Below, in pieces: positions 25,892 to 34,556 of a stretch of DNA of 64,000 nucleotides. Under the pieces are notes generated by a model. That model made no database searches and had not been told where the DNA came from. It saw only the letters and a program-made list of their open reading frames with translations. The DNA lies in contig NZ_JAGINP010000016.1 of the NCBI RefSeq assembly GCF_017876155.1, positions 62,001 through 126,000 of the forward strand, written 5' to 3'. The position numbers and the translations under genes are program-made. Position 1 is the stretch's first letter, and every line of letters starts with the position of its first letter. This DNA is from Azospirillum rugosum. GTDB taxonomy: Bacteria > Pseudomonadota > Alphaproteobacteria > Azospirillales > Azospirillaceae.

Positions 25892-28800
25892 ATTGGCCCG
25901 CGCGAAGCGGCTGTTCCGCCAGACGGCACAGGCGGCGCGCGATCAGGGGCAGCGCGCCCGAGGTCGGCTGGCCCGGCGGCGCCGTCACGAGGGTCATGCT
26001 GGGGAACCACGGCCGCGTCCCGGTGCCGAGCGCCGTCCAGTCCCCGCCCAGGCCGAAGCGCCAGACCGGTACGCCCAAGGCGCCGGCCATTTCCCCGACG
26101 GAACTGGCCGGCGTGATCACGAGGTCGAGTCCCGCCATCAGCGCCGCAACGCCGTCCAGGTCGTCCTTGAGGTCCAGGTCGGGCCAGGTGTGGATGGTCA
26201 CGCCGAACCTCCGCTGCGCCTCCGCCAGTTCGGCCGCGCAGTCGCCATACTGGAGATTGACGAAGCGGACGCCCGGCACCGCGAAAACCGGCCCCCAATC
26301 CCCAATGGCGGCGTAGGCGCCGCGCCGTTCCGCGGTGACCAGGCCGCTGCGCCACGCGATGCCGACCCTCAAGCCCGGCCCCGGGGCGGCCACCCGCTCC
26401 CGCCAGCGCAGGACCTGCGCCGGGTCGGGGACGAGGTATCCCGCGCGCGGCGGGAAGTCGGCCAGCCCCGGCCGCAGCAACCGGGGAAGCGACCCCATCG
26501 CCACATGGCGGTCAATGCGGCGGTCGATCCCCGCGCAAGGCGCCTCGGGGTCGGCCGGCGCCGGCCGTATCGTCGCCGCCGGGAAGGACCGGGCAAACAG
26601 CGGGACCAGCCGGCGGTCGCACTCGACGGTGACGGACCCCGCCCGTGCGATCAGCTCCGGCAGGCAGCCGCAGAACAGGATTTCATCGCCGAGGCCCTGC
26701 TCCCGCCAGACCAGCAGGTGGAGGCCTGCGGGATCCTCGCCCTCCCAGGGCGGCACCGGCAGGACGCGCGCCGCCCCGGCCAAGTCCCGCGCGCGGAAGC
26801 GGCGGTCGTAGCCCCACCAGCCCGTCGGGAGGTCGCCGCGCGTTAGGCACAGCAGGCCCTTGTTGAAGGCGGCGGCCGGCTGGTCCGGATCCAGGGCAAG
26901 CGCGCGGTCGCACCAGCGCTCCGCCTCCTCCGCCCGGCCGAGGTCGCGCAGCAGGCGGCCGAGGTTGGCGAGCGCGTCCGCCGTGCCGGGTTCGAGCGCC
27001 AACGCCCGCCGGAGCGCGTGGTGCGCGACGGGCCATCGGCCGGACCGCCGCAGCGCGACGCCCAGGTTGAGCCAGCCCGCCCCGCGGGCCGGCGCCAGAG
27101 CCACGGCCCGCCGGTGGCTCGCGGCCCCGTCGTCGAGGCGGCCCAGGCGGGTCAGGACGGCCCCCCGGTTGTCGTGCGCCTCGGCCAGCGCCGGATCGGC
27201 CAGCGCGGCGCGCTGGTGGGACAGCGCGGCGCCCTCCAGGTCGTGCCCCGCTTCCAGCGCGTTGCCGAGGTTGGTCAGGGCGGCGGCCGAGGCCGGCTGC
27301 AAGGCGAGCGCCCGGCGGAAGCGGCCCGCCGCGGCGTCCGGTTGCCGCGTGTCGAGAAGGACGGTTCCAAGGCTGGTCTGGGCCGCCGCGTAGGCGGGCA
27401 TGTGGGACAGGGCTGCGGCGATCCGCTCCACGGCCTCCTCCGACCGGCCGGTCTGGTGGGCGAGCAGACCGGAGAGGTGCAGCGCCACGGGATGGTCGGG
27501 CTGCGACCGGAGCACGCGGTCGTATAGCGGGGCGGCGTCGGCGAGGCGGCCGGCGCGGTGGTGCGCGGCGGCCTGTTCCAGCAGCGCCTCCGGGTCCGGC
27601 GGCGGGGATGGTGGCGGAGGAGCGCTCGACGGTTCCGGCATGAGTCGGCGCAAGACCACGGCCATGCGGGCCAGGACCTCCCCCAGCCCTTCGCCGGGAC
27701 GCGGCTGGAAGAGGCGCTGGGTCGGGTACCAGGGGCGTGCCCCGGTGCCGAGCTGGGTCCACTCCGGCAGTCCGAAGCGCCACACCGGCACGCCCAGCGC
27801 GCCGCCCAGTTCGCCCGCCGACATGGCCGGCGAGATCATCAGGTCGAGGTTCGCGGCCAGGGCGGCCGTGCCCTCGAAATCGTCCTTCAGGTTCAGGTCG
27901 GCCCAGCGGTGGATGCGCACGCCGAAGCGCGCCTCCGCCGCCGCGATCTCCGCTTCGCAGTCGCCGTACTGCACGGTGATGAAGGTGACGCCCGGCAGCG
28001 CGAACAGCGGCCCCCACTGGTCGAGCGCGGTGTAGCAGTGCCGGCGGTCGCCGTCCATGAGCTGGCTGCGCCACGCGATGCCGAGCTTCAGCCCCGGCCC
28101 GAGCGCCGCCACGCGGTCCCGCCACAGGGCCACGCGCTGCGGATCGGGCACCAGCCAGGGCTGCGCCGGGAAGCGCTTCAGGTCCGGGCGCAGCAGGCGC
28201 GGCAGGCTTCCCGCCGCGACCTGCACGTCCACGTCGCGCGGGTCGGGGGTCGGCGGGCGGACCGTGGCGCCGGGGAAGGACCGCGCGAACAGCGTGACGA
28301 GGCGGCGGTCGCATTCGATGACCAGATGCCCGGCCCGGCGCTGAAGATCCGGATAGCAGGAGGCGAAGAGGATCTCGTCGCCCACCCCCTGTTCCCGCCA
28401 GACCAGGACGCGGGCGGCCGAAATGTTCTCCCCCCGCCAGCCGCGCGCGGCGAAGCGCCGCGCCTGGTGAAGGAACTGCGGCGACCCGAAGCGCCATTCA
28501 TGGTCCGCCCAGCCCGGACGCAGCGCCCCCTCCTCCAGCAGCAGGAGCGACAGGTTGTAGCGGGCGGTCGCCAGCCGGGGATCGGCCTGGATCGCGTCGC
28601 GGTAGGCGGCCTTCGCCTCCTCCAGGCGGCGCTGGCGCCCCCAATGGATGCCCAGGTTGGCGTGCGCCTCGGCCAAGTCCGGGGCGAGGTCCAGCGCGCG
28701 CCGGTGGCAGGCGAGCGCCTCCGCGAGCCGGTCGCGCTGGTCGAGCACGCTGCCGAGGTGGCTCCAGGCCGCGGCCTCGCCCGGCGCGACCCGCGTCGCG

Positions 28801-31800
28801 CGCCGCAGGAGCGTTTCCGCCTCGGGAAGGCGCTGCGCGTCCTGGAGAGCGGTCGCCATGTTGACCAGCTCCGCCGCCCCGGACGGCGCCAGGAGGAGCG
28901 CCAGCCGATGGCTGCGCGCGGCGCCGGCCCGGTCGCCCCGTCCGGCGCGGAGGTGGCCGAGGTGGGTGTGCGCCGGCCCCAGCCCCGGACGCAGCAGAAG
29001 CGCGCGGCCAGCGGCAGCCTCCGCCCCATCCGATTGTCCCAGGGCGCGCAGGAGCGCCGCGCGGTTGACCCAATGCTCCGCGCCATCCGGGCGGGCGGCG
29101 ATGGCGTGGCGCTGCGCGGCCTCCGCTCCGGCGGTGTGGCCCAGCGCCTGAAGGGCGTCGGCCAGCGCCGCATGGGCGGCGGCGTTTCCGGGATCGGCGG
29201 TCGCGGCGCGGGCGAGCACCGCGGCGGCCTCGGCCGGCTCCCCCCGCCGCCGCAGCAGGATGCCGAGGAGGTGGAGGGCAACGGCGTGATCCGGCGACGC
29301 GTCGAGCGCGGCGCGGCACAGGCGCTCCGCCCCGGCCGGGTCGCCCGACCGGTGGCGGTCGATGGCGTCGGCGACCAGCCGGTCGACGTCGGCGGGTTCG
29401 GATGGCGCGGCCGGCGCCGCCGCGGCGCGCATCCGGTCCAGCGTGCGCGCCATGCGGGCCAGCATGTCCTCCAGCCCCTCGCCCGGGCTGGGCTGGAACA
29501 GGCGCTGGGTCGGGAACCAGGGGCGCACGCCGCTGCCGAGCTGCGTCCAGTCCCGGTGCCCCAACCGCCAGACCGGCACACCGAGCGCGCCGGCCAGCTC
29601 GCCCGCGGAAATCGCCGGGGTGATCACGAGGTCAAGGCCGGCGATGAGCGCCGCGGTCCCCTCGAAATCGTCCTTCAGGTCCAGGTCGTCCCAGCGGTGG
29701 ATGCGCACGCCGAAGCGCGCCTCCGCCGCGGCGATCTCCGCGGCGCAGTCGCCGTACTGCACGGTGACGAAGACGACGCCCGGCAGCGCGAACAGCGGCG
29801 CGAAGGCGTCCAGGGTCACGTAGGCGGCCTTGCGGTCGGTCGTCATCATCTGGCTGCGCCAGCCGATGCCGACCTTCAGCCCCGGCCCCAGCGCGTCCAG
29901 CCTTTCCCTCCAGGCGGCGGCACGGGCCGGATCGGGCACCAGCCAGGGGGCGGCGTCCGAAAAGGCGGACAAGGCCGGGCGGACCAGGCGCGGCAGCGCG
30001 CCGGCGGCGATGTGCGCGTCGCAATCCATCGGCACGATGGTCTCGCGCCCATCGTCGGTCAGGGTTTCCGCGCGCACCATGGCCCAGGAGAAGGACCGGG
30101 CGAAGAGGCTGACCAGGCGCCGGTCGCATTCGACCACCACATGGCCGACCCGATCCGCCGCCGCGCGGAAGCAGGAGGCGAACAGGATTTCATCGCCGAC
30201 GCCCTGTTCCCGCCAGACCAGCAGGCGCTTGCCGGGCATGGGCTCGCCCCGCCAGGGCGGGGCCGCGACCGCCCGGTCCCGGTAGCCCTTGGCGCGGAAG
30301 CGCCACTGGTAGGACTCCCAGCCGACGCCGAGCTTGCCGAGCGCCAGGCTGACGAGGCCGAGGTTGAGATGGGCAGCGGCCAGCGACGGGTCGAGGTCGA
30401 GCGCGTGGCGCAGCGGCCCCTCCGCCTCCTGCGGCCGGTTGGTCAGCCACAGGAGCATGCCCAGGTTGGCGTGCGCCTCCGCGTTTTGGGCGTCGATCTC
30501 CAGGGCCGCGCGGTGGGCGGCCTCGGCCTCCTCCGGATGGCCGAGCATCTGGAGCGCCAGGCCGAGCGCGGTGCGCGCCGGCGCGTTGCGTGGGGACAGC
30601 CGCACGGCCCGGCGGTGCACCGCCAGCGCCTCCGCCCAGCGGTCCAGCGGGTGCAGGGACGTGCCCTGGTTGGTGTAGGCTTCGGCGTGCTCGGGCTGGG
30701 CGACGATGGCCATGCGGTGCAGTCGGATCGCCTCCTCGTGGCTCGCCACGCTCGCGAGCGCGTTGCCCAGGTTGTCCAGCGCCTTGGCGTAGTCGGGCCG
30801 GACGGCCAGCGCCCGGCGGTAGACCGGCACGGCGTCGCCGGAGCGCTCCAACGCTTCGAAGCCCGTGCCGAGGTTGTTGAGCGCCATGGCGTCGGCCGGT
30901 TCCAAGGCCAGGCAGGCGCGCAGGGCCGCCGTCGCCTCCTCCGCGGCGCCGAGGTCGAGGAGGACCACGCCCAGGTTGTTCCAGGCGCTCGCCAGCATCG
31001 GCTCGTCGGCCAGGGCGCGGCGGTAGTCGTCCGCCGCCTCGGCCCGGCGTCCCTGGTTCTGCAGCGCGCCGGCGAGCGCGAAGCGCAGGCGCGCGTGCGC
31101 GGGAGTCGCGTCCAGCGCGGGGCGGAGCACCGCCTCCGCCTCGGCCCAGCGCTGCCGCTCGCCAAGCAGGGTTCCAAGCTCGATGGCAAGGTCGGCGTCG
31201 CCGGGAGCGTCGGCCAGCGCGCGGCGCAGGCAGGCCTCCGCATCGGGGTGGCCGAGCGCGCGCAGGGCGAGCGCCAGCGAGCGCCAAGCCGGGGCGTGGC
31301 CGGGCGACGCCTTGACGGCCTCGTGGAAGCAGACCGCCGCGCGGTCGAGGTCGCCCAGCTGCTGGTGCAGCAGGCCAAGGTTGTGGAGGGTGCCCGGACG
31401 GGCGGGTTCCAGCCGCAACGCCTCGTTGTAGGCCGCCAGGGCGTCGGCGTGACGCCCCTCGGCCTGCCGGACGGTTCCGAGGTTGCCGAGCGCTTCCGCA
31501 TAGCCGGGCTGGAGGGTGATGGCGCGGCCATAGGCCGCAGCCGCCTCGCCCCAGCATCCCGCGTCGGCCAGCGTGTTGCCCAGGCTGTTGTGCGCCTCCG
31601 CAAAGGCCGGATGGGCGGCGAGCACGGCGCGGAAACGGCGCGCGGCGGCCTCCGCGCGGCCCGACTGGTAGTCGGCGATTCCGGAAAGGTGAAGCGCGTC
31701 CGCGTGGTCCGCCCGCAGGGCCAGGATCCGGGCATAGAGCCGCTGCGCGTCGGCCAGCCGGCCGGCTCGATGGTGGTCGATGGCGGCGTTCAGCTGTTCC

Positions 31801-31808
31801 TCAAGCAT
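25890..31808 (-). CDS. Giant TPR protein with three GT-B-like glycosyltransferase modules
   Basis: 1972 residues: TPR array (about 1-510, 13 or more repeats), module 1 (about 515-800), TPRs (about 815-1115), module 2 (1120-1400), TPRs (1410-1685), module 3 (1690-1972). Each module has L(L/V)VWREQGxGDEILF, VGIxWRSx and a closing xxGE(L/M)xGALGVPVWR, as in the 1188-residue protein. The start at 31808 (MLEEQLNAAIDHHRAGRL) has GAGGG 7 bases upstream and matches the paralogues. A GTG at 31898 overlapping the flbT stop is an alternative that adds 30 residues. It follows flbT on the same strand, so it is probably co-expressed with flagellar genes and may modify flagellin. Confidence 0.82.
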   Translation of the reverse strand: MLEEQLNAAIDHHRAGRLADAQRLYARILALRADHADALHLSGIADYQSGRAEAAARRFRAVLAAHPAFAEAHNSLGNTLADAGCWGEAAAAYGRAITLQPGYAEALGNLGTVRQAEGRHADALAAYNEALRLEPARPGTLHNLGLLHQQLGDLDRAAVCFHEAVKASPGHAPAWRSLALALRALGHPDAEACLRRALADAPGDADLAIELGTLLGERQRWAEAEAVLRPALDATPAHARLRFALAGALQNQGRRAEAADDYRRALADEPMLASAWNNLGVVLLDLGAAEEATAALRACLALEPADAMALNNLGTGFEALERSGDAVPVYRRALAVRPDYAKALDNLGNALASVASHEEAIRLHRMAIVAQPEHAEAYTNQGTSLHPLDRWAEALAVHRRAVRLSPRNAPARTALGLALQMLGHPEEAEAAHRAALEIDAQNAEAHANLGMLLWLTNRPQEAEGPLRHALDLDPSLAAAHLNLGLVSLALGKLGVGWESYQWRFRAKGYRDRAVAAPPWRGEPMPGKRLLVWREQGVGDEILFASCFRAAADRVGHVVVECDRRLVSLFARSFSWAMVRAETLTDDGRETIVPMDCDAHIAAGALPRLVRPALSAFSDAAPWLVPDPARAAAWRERLDALGPGLKVGIGWRSQMMTTDRKAAYVTLDAFAPLFALPGVVFVTVQYGDCAAEIAAAEARFGVRIHRWDDLDLKDDFEGTAALIAGLDLVITPAISAGELAGALGVPVWRLGHRDWTQLGSGVRPWFPTQRLFQPSPGEGLEDMLARMARTLDRMRAAAAPAAPSEPADVDRLVADAIDRHRSGDPAGAERLCRAALDASPDHAVALHLLGILLRRRGEPAEAAAVLARAATADPGNAAAHAALADALQALGHTAGAEAAQRHAIAARPDGAEHWVNRAALLRALGQSDGAEAAAGRALLLRPGLGPAHTHLGHLRAGRGDRAGAARSHRLALLLAPSGAAELVNMATALQDAQRLPEAETLLRRATRVAPGEAAAWSHLGSVLDQRDRLAEALACHRRALDLAPDLAEAHANLGIHWGRQRRLEEAKAAYRDAIQADPRLATARYNLSLLLLEEGALRPGWADHEWRFGSPQFLHQARRFAARGWRGENISAARVLVWREQGVGDEILFASCYPDLQRRAGHLVIECDRRLVTLFARSFPGATVRPPTPDPRDVDVQVAAGSLPRLLRPDLKRFPAQPWLVPDPQRVALWRDRVAALGPGLKLGIAWRSQLMDGDRRHCYTALDQWGPLFALPGVTFITVQYGDCEAEIAAAEARFGVRIHRWADLNLKDDFEGTAALAANLDLMISPAMSAGELGGALGVPVWRFGLPEWTQLGTGARPWYPTQRLFQPRPGEGLGEVLARMAVVLRRLMPEPSSAPPPPSPPPDPEALLEQAAAHHRAGRLADAAPLYDRVLRSQPDHPVALHLSGLLAHQTGRSEEAVERIAAALSHMPAYAAAQTSLGTVLLDTRQPDAAAGRFRRALALQPASAAALTNLGNALEAGHDLEGAALSHQRAALADPALAEAHDNRGAVLTRLGRLDDGAASHRRAVALAPARGAGWLNLGVALRRSGRWPVAHHALRRALALEPGTADALANLGRLLRDLGRAEEAERWCDRALALDPDQPAAAFNKGLLCLTRGDLPTGWWGYDRRFRARDLAGAARVLPVPPWEGEDPAGLHLLVWREQGLGDEILFCGCLPELIARAGSVTVECDRRLVPLFARSFPAATIRPAPADPEAPCAGIDRRIDRHVAMGSLPRLLRPGLADFPPRAGYLVPDPAQVLRWRERVAAPGPGLRVGIAWRSGLVTAERRGAYAAIGDWGPVFAVPGVRFVNLQYGDCAAELAEAQRRFGVTIHTWPDLDLKDDLDGVAALMAGLDLVITPASSVGEMAGALGVPVWRFGLGGDWTALGTGTRPWFPSMTLVTAPPGQPTSGALPLIARRLCRLAEQPLRAGQ

Positions 31809-31894
31809 CCGGCCCTCAAGCGAACCGGCCCGGCTGGGCCTGTCTGCCGGAACCGGCGCTCTTCCGGAGGGGTCGCGGCGGTTCCCGACGCGCG

Positions 31895-32320
31895 TCACGG
31901 GGCCGGATCGGCGGAGGAATCGCCGGAGCCGCGCGCCGTCTCGTCGGCGGAGTCCGGGCCGCCCCGAAACATCTTACGGCACAGCTTGAGCGCGCGATAG
32001 TAGTTGCGCGATTCCACCAGACGTTCGATCTCGTCGAGGTCCTTGGCGCAATCGGGGCGCGCTTCCCGCGTCTCGTTCAGGATGGAGGCGAAGCGCTGCA
32101 GGTTCAGCGTTCCGTCCTCGGGAAAAATGTAGACGAGCTGAATGACGAAATAGAGCTTCTTCTCGATGCAGTCGATCTGCTCTTCCTTCAGCACTTCCCG
32201 GCCGCGCAGGAAGTTCGCCGTGTTGTACAGGAAGAAGGAGCCCGGACGGTCTCCGGCGCCGATGACGGCGCCGTTGATGATGACTTTTTCGTTGGGGCGA
32301 AGAACGAACTTCAAAGGCAT
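31895..32320 (-). CDS. flbT: Flagellar biosynthesis repressor FlbT
   Basis: 141-residue post-transcriptional regulator. In Caulobacter FlbT binds the flagellin mRNA leader and lowers its translation and stability before the hook is complete. Family motifs: LRPNEKVIINGAVI (residues 7-20), FLYNTANFLRGREVL, LYFVIQLVYIFP and ALKLCRKMF near residue 115. The C-terminal tail (about 120-141) is acidic and low-complexity, longer than usual. It lies 132 bp downstream of flagellin with a GC hairpin between. FlaF, its usual partner, is not seen here. Confidence 0.93.
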   Translation of the reverse strand: MPLKFVLRPNEKVIINGAVIGAGDRPGSFFLYNTANFLRGREVLKEEQIDCIEKKLYFVIQLVYIFPEDGTLNLQRFASILNETREARPDCAKDLDEIERLVESRNYYRALKLCRKMFRGGPDSADETARGSGDSSADPAP

Positions 32321-32396
32321 GACAACCGACCCGGTCTTGGCTGGGCGGTGCGGGGAACCGGGGCGATCCCCCGGAGGCGCCGCGCACCAAATGGAA

Positions 32397-32422
32397 CGGG
32401 CGGCGGCTCGCGCCGCCGCCCG
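32397..32422 (-). other. GC-rich hairpin between flagellin and flbT
   Basis: Arms CGGGCGGCGGC (32397-32407) and GCCGCCGCCCG (32412-32422) with a 4-base loop. On the minus strand no T run follows, so it is better read as an mRNA 3'-end stabiliser or attenuator than as a full terminator. Confidence 0.6.
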
Positions 32423-32452
32423 CCGGGCGTGATCCTACCCGAAGTTCCCGGC

Positions 32453-34318
32453 TTAGAACAGGCGCAGGATCGACTGCTGCGACTGGTTGGCCAGCGAAAG
32501 GGCGATGGTGCCGAGCTGCTGACGGGTCTGCAGCATCAGCAGGTTCGCGCCTTCCTCGTTCTGGTCCGCCAGCGTCAGCTTGCTGGCGCCTTCCGTCAGC
32601 ACGTCGCTGAACTCCTTGGTGAAGTTTTCGCGGGTCGTGATGATGTTCAGGTTCGTCGACAGCGTCTGCGAGGCCGAACGCAGGTTCTGCTTCGCGTAGT
32701 CGATGCTGGCGACCGCCTTGTCGATGTCGGAACGGTCGGTCCAGTCGTTCTGGGCGTAGTCGAGGCGCAGGCCCTGGCCGCTGGTGGTCAGGTTCTGGGC
32801 CTTCACCGTGATCGCGTTGGTGTTGCGCTCGTTCAGCTGCACCGACAGGTCGTTCGACGTGTTGGCGTCGGTCACCTGGACCGTCACCAGGTTCGCCGCC
32901 GAGTTGGCCGAGGCCGCCTGCTTGATCTTGTTCTGATCGACGCTGAAGCGGACCGTGCCGGTGTCGAACGCGAAGGCGTTCTCGCCGTTGGACAGCTTGC
33001 CCTCGCCGCGGTTGGCCATGCCGTCGCGGGTGATGGTGGCGCCGCTGAGGTTGCTGGCCTGGACCTGGATGTCGACCTTCTTCTCGATGGTCGAGATGCC
33101 GTTGCCGCCGTTGGCGGCCTGCTCCAGCAGCTTGCGGTCGACCGTGAAGGACACGACCGTGCCCGACGAGAAGCTCTCGGAGATGCGCTTGGTCAGGGCG
33201 TTCTCGGAGGTGGCCTTGACGCTCATCTCGCGCGTGGAGTTCGGCGAGGTGGCGCCGGTCAGCGTGATCGTGCCGTTGGTCGAGACGGTGACCGTCTTGG
33301 CGTCGCTGGTGGACAGGCGGCCGGTGCCGGCGATCGCGGTGCTGATCGAGTTGCGCAGCGCCGAGGCGACGTTGGCCCGGGCGTTGCTGCCGACCGCGAC
33401 GTCGCTGGCCGTGGCCGTGTAGGAGAAGGTCTGGTCTTCGATGGTGATCGTGAAGGTGTCGCCCGCTTCGATCGTGCCGCCCAGCTGGACGTTGGTGACC
33501 TGCGCGGTGCCGGACGTCGACGCCCGGGTCGTGTTGGCGGCGATGGTCTGGCTGTTGTCGAAGTACTTGACCGTGCGCGACTCGGTGCCGTCCGACACGA
33601 TGAAGGAGCGCTCGCGGCCGGTGGCGCCGCGGACCTCGATCTGCACGTCGGAGAAGCTGCCGGCGGTGGTGGACATCGTGCCCGACAGCTTCAGGCCGAC
33701 CAGGCCGTGCGCCATTTCGGCGTTGTTGATGTCGCCGGCCGCACCCTCGATGGAGCCGTCGCCCTTGACGCGCACCGTGTAGGTGTCGGCCGACACCACG
33801 TTGGTGACGCGGGCGTTCTCGATGCCCTGGATGGTGTTGACCGCCTGGCGCGAGGCGCTGGTGCTGTCCATGCGCAGGCCGTTGCCGGCCAGCAGGTTCT
33901 TGCCGCCGTAGCTCGAGTCACCGGCCAGCTTGTCGATCTGGTCCTTCAGCGCGTTGAACTGCGAGGCCAGCGACTTGCGGGTGGCCATCGAGCCGGCGTC
34001 GTTGCCCAGCGCCGAATAGGCGGCGGTGGTCAGGCCGCGGGCCTGCTCGATCATGTCGTCGATGGAGGTCAGGCCCTTGTCAGCCGCCTTGATGGTGCTG
34101 ATCGCCTGGCCCATCGTGTCCTTCAGCGCGGTCAGGTCGCCGGCGCGCTGGTTCAGACCCTTGGCCGCGAAGAAGGAGGTCGGGCCGTCGAGGGCGGTGT
34201 TGATCTTGTTGCCGGTCGCGAGGATGTTCTGCTTTTTCGCGATCGAGTCCTGGACGCCCTGCAGCTGCAGCAGGTTCGTGCGCATGGACGACGAGAGCGA
34301 GACGCCATTGGTAGCCAT
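32453..34318 (-). CDS. Flagellin
   Basis: 621-residue filament protein. The start at 34318 (MATNGVSLSSSMRTNLLQLQ) has GGAG about 10 bases upstream. N-terminal D0/D1 helices (residues 1-150, with SIAKKQNILATGNKINTALD) and the C-terminal helix (about 540-621, ending NQSQQSILRLF) are conserved. The central 380 residues are variable and very rich in Ser, Thr and Asn. It is far larger than the roughly 270-300 residues common in alphaproteobacteria, which suits a glycosylated polar flagellin. It is transcribed from a sigma-54 promoter at 34401-34415 and followed by flbT. The surrounding sugar genes make it the likely glycosylation target. Confidence 0.93.
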   Translation of the reverse strand: MATNGVSLSSSMRTNLLQLQGVQDSIAKKQNILATGNKINTALDGPTSFFAAKGLNQRAGDLTALKDTMGQAISTIKAADKGLTSIDDMIEQARGLTTAAYSALGNDAGSMATRKSLASQFNALKDQIDKLAGDSSYGGKNLLAGNGLRMDSTSASRQAVNTIQGIENARVTNVVSADTYTVRVKGDGSIEGAAGDINNAEMAHGLVGLKLSGTMSTTAGSFSDVQIEVRGATGRERSFIVSDGTESRTVKYFDNSQTIAANTTRASTSGTAQVTNVQLGGTIEAGDTFTITIEDQTFSYTATASDVAVGSNARANVASALRNSISTAIAGTGRLSTSDAKTVTVSTNGTITLTGATSPNSTREMSVKATSENALTKRISESFSSGTVVSFTVDRKLLEQAANGGNGISTIEKKVDIQVQASNLSGATITRDGMANRGEGKLSNGENAFAFDTGTVRFSVDQNKIKQAASANSAANLVTVQVTDANTSNDLSVQLNERNTNAITVKAQNLTTSGQGLRLDYAQNDWTDRSDIDKAVASIDYAKQNLRSASQTLSTNLNIITTRENFTKEFSDVLTEGASKLTLADQNEEGANLLMLQTRQQLGTIALSLANQSQQSILRLF

Positions 34319-34400
34319 GATGGTCACTCCATTTGGAGGATTGTGATCCGCCGCGCTTCGCGCTGGCGGAGAGGGACTAATTCCCTCGGGGCTACGCTAG

Positions 34401-34415
34401 GCAAAATACGGGCCA
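34401..34415 (-). promoter_or_regulatory. Sigma-54 (-24/-12) promoter of flagellin
   Basis: On the minus strand TGGCCCGTATTTTGC matches TGGCACG-N4-TTGC with one mismatch, and the invariant GG and GC are 10 bp apart. It lies 83 bp upstream of the flagellin start, with an array of dyads further upstream that can serve as enhancers. Confidence 0.8.
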
Positions 34416-34469
34416 GCCCAAAATTGCCGCTCTTTCGTGGTATTTCCTGCCGGTCGGCAAAAGCAGGGT

Positions 34470-34556
34470 CGGCAAAAAATGCCTACCGCCCGGCAGAATG
34501 TGCCGGGTTCCCGGCACCCTTTGCCGCCCCGTCCGCGCCGGCGGCAGAATTTGCCG
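34470..34556. promoter_or_regulatory. Array of four CGGCA-N5-TGCCG dyads upstream of flagellin
   Basis: Sites begin at 34470 (right arm TGCCT, one mismatch), 34491, 34512 and 34542. The first three are spaced exactly 21 bp and the fourth 30 bp further. They lie about 55-155 bp upstream of the sigma-54 promoter, the usual place for an activator such as FlbD. The last three lie within the 3' coding end of the KAS III gene. Confidence 0.7.

Noticed and set aside
26000..31800. Many evenly spaced similar segments that might suggest a CRISPR array
   Set aside because: They are about 102 bp apart, within one open frame, and encode TPR helices.
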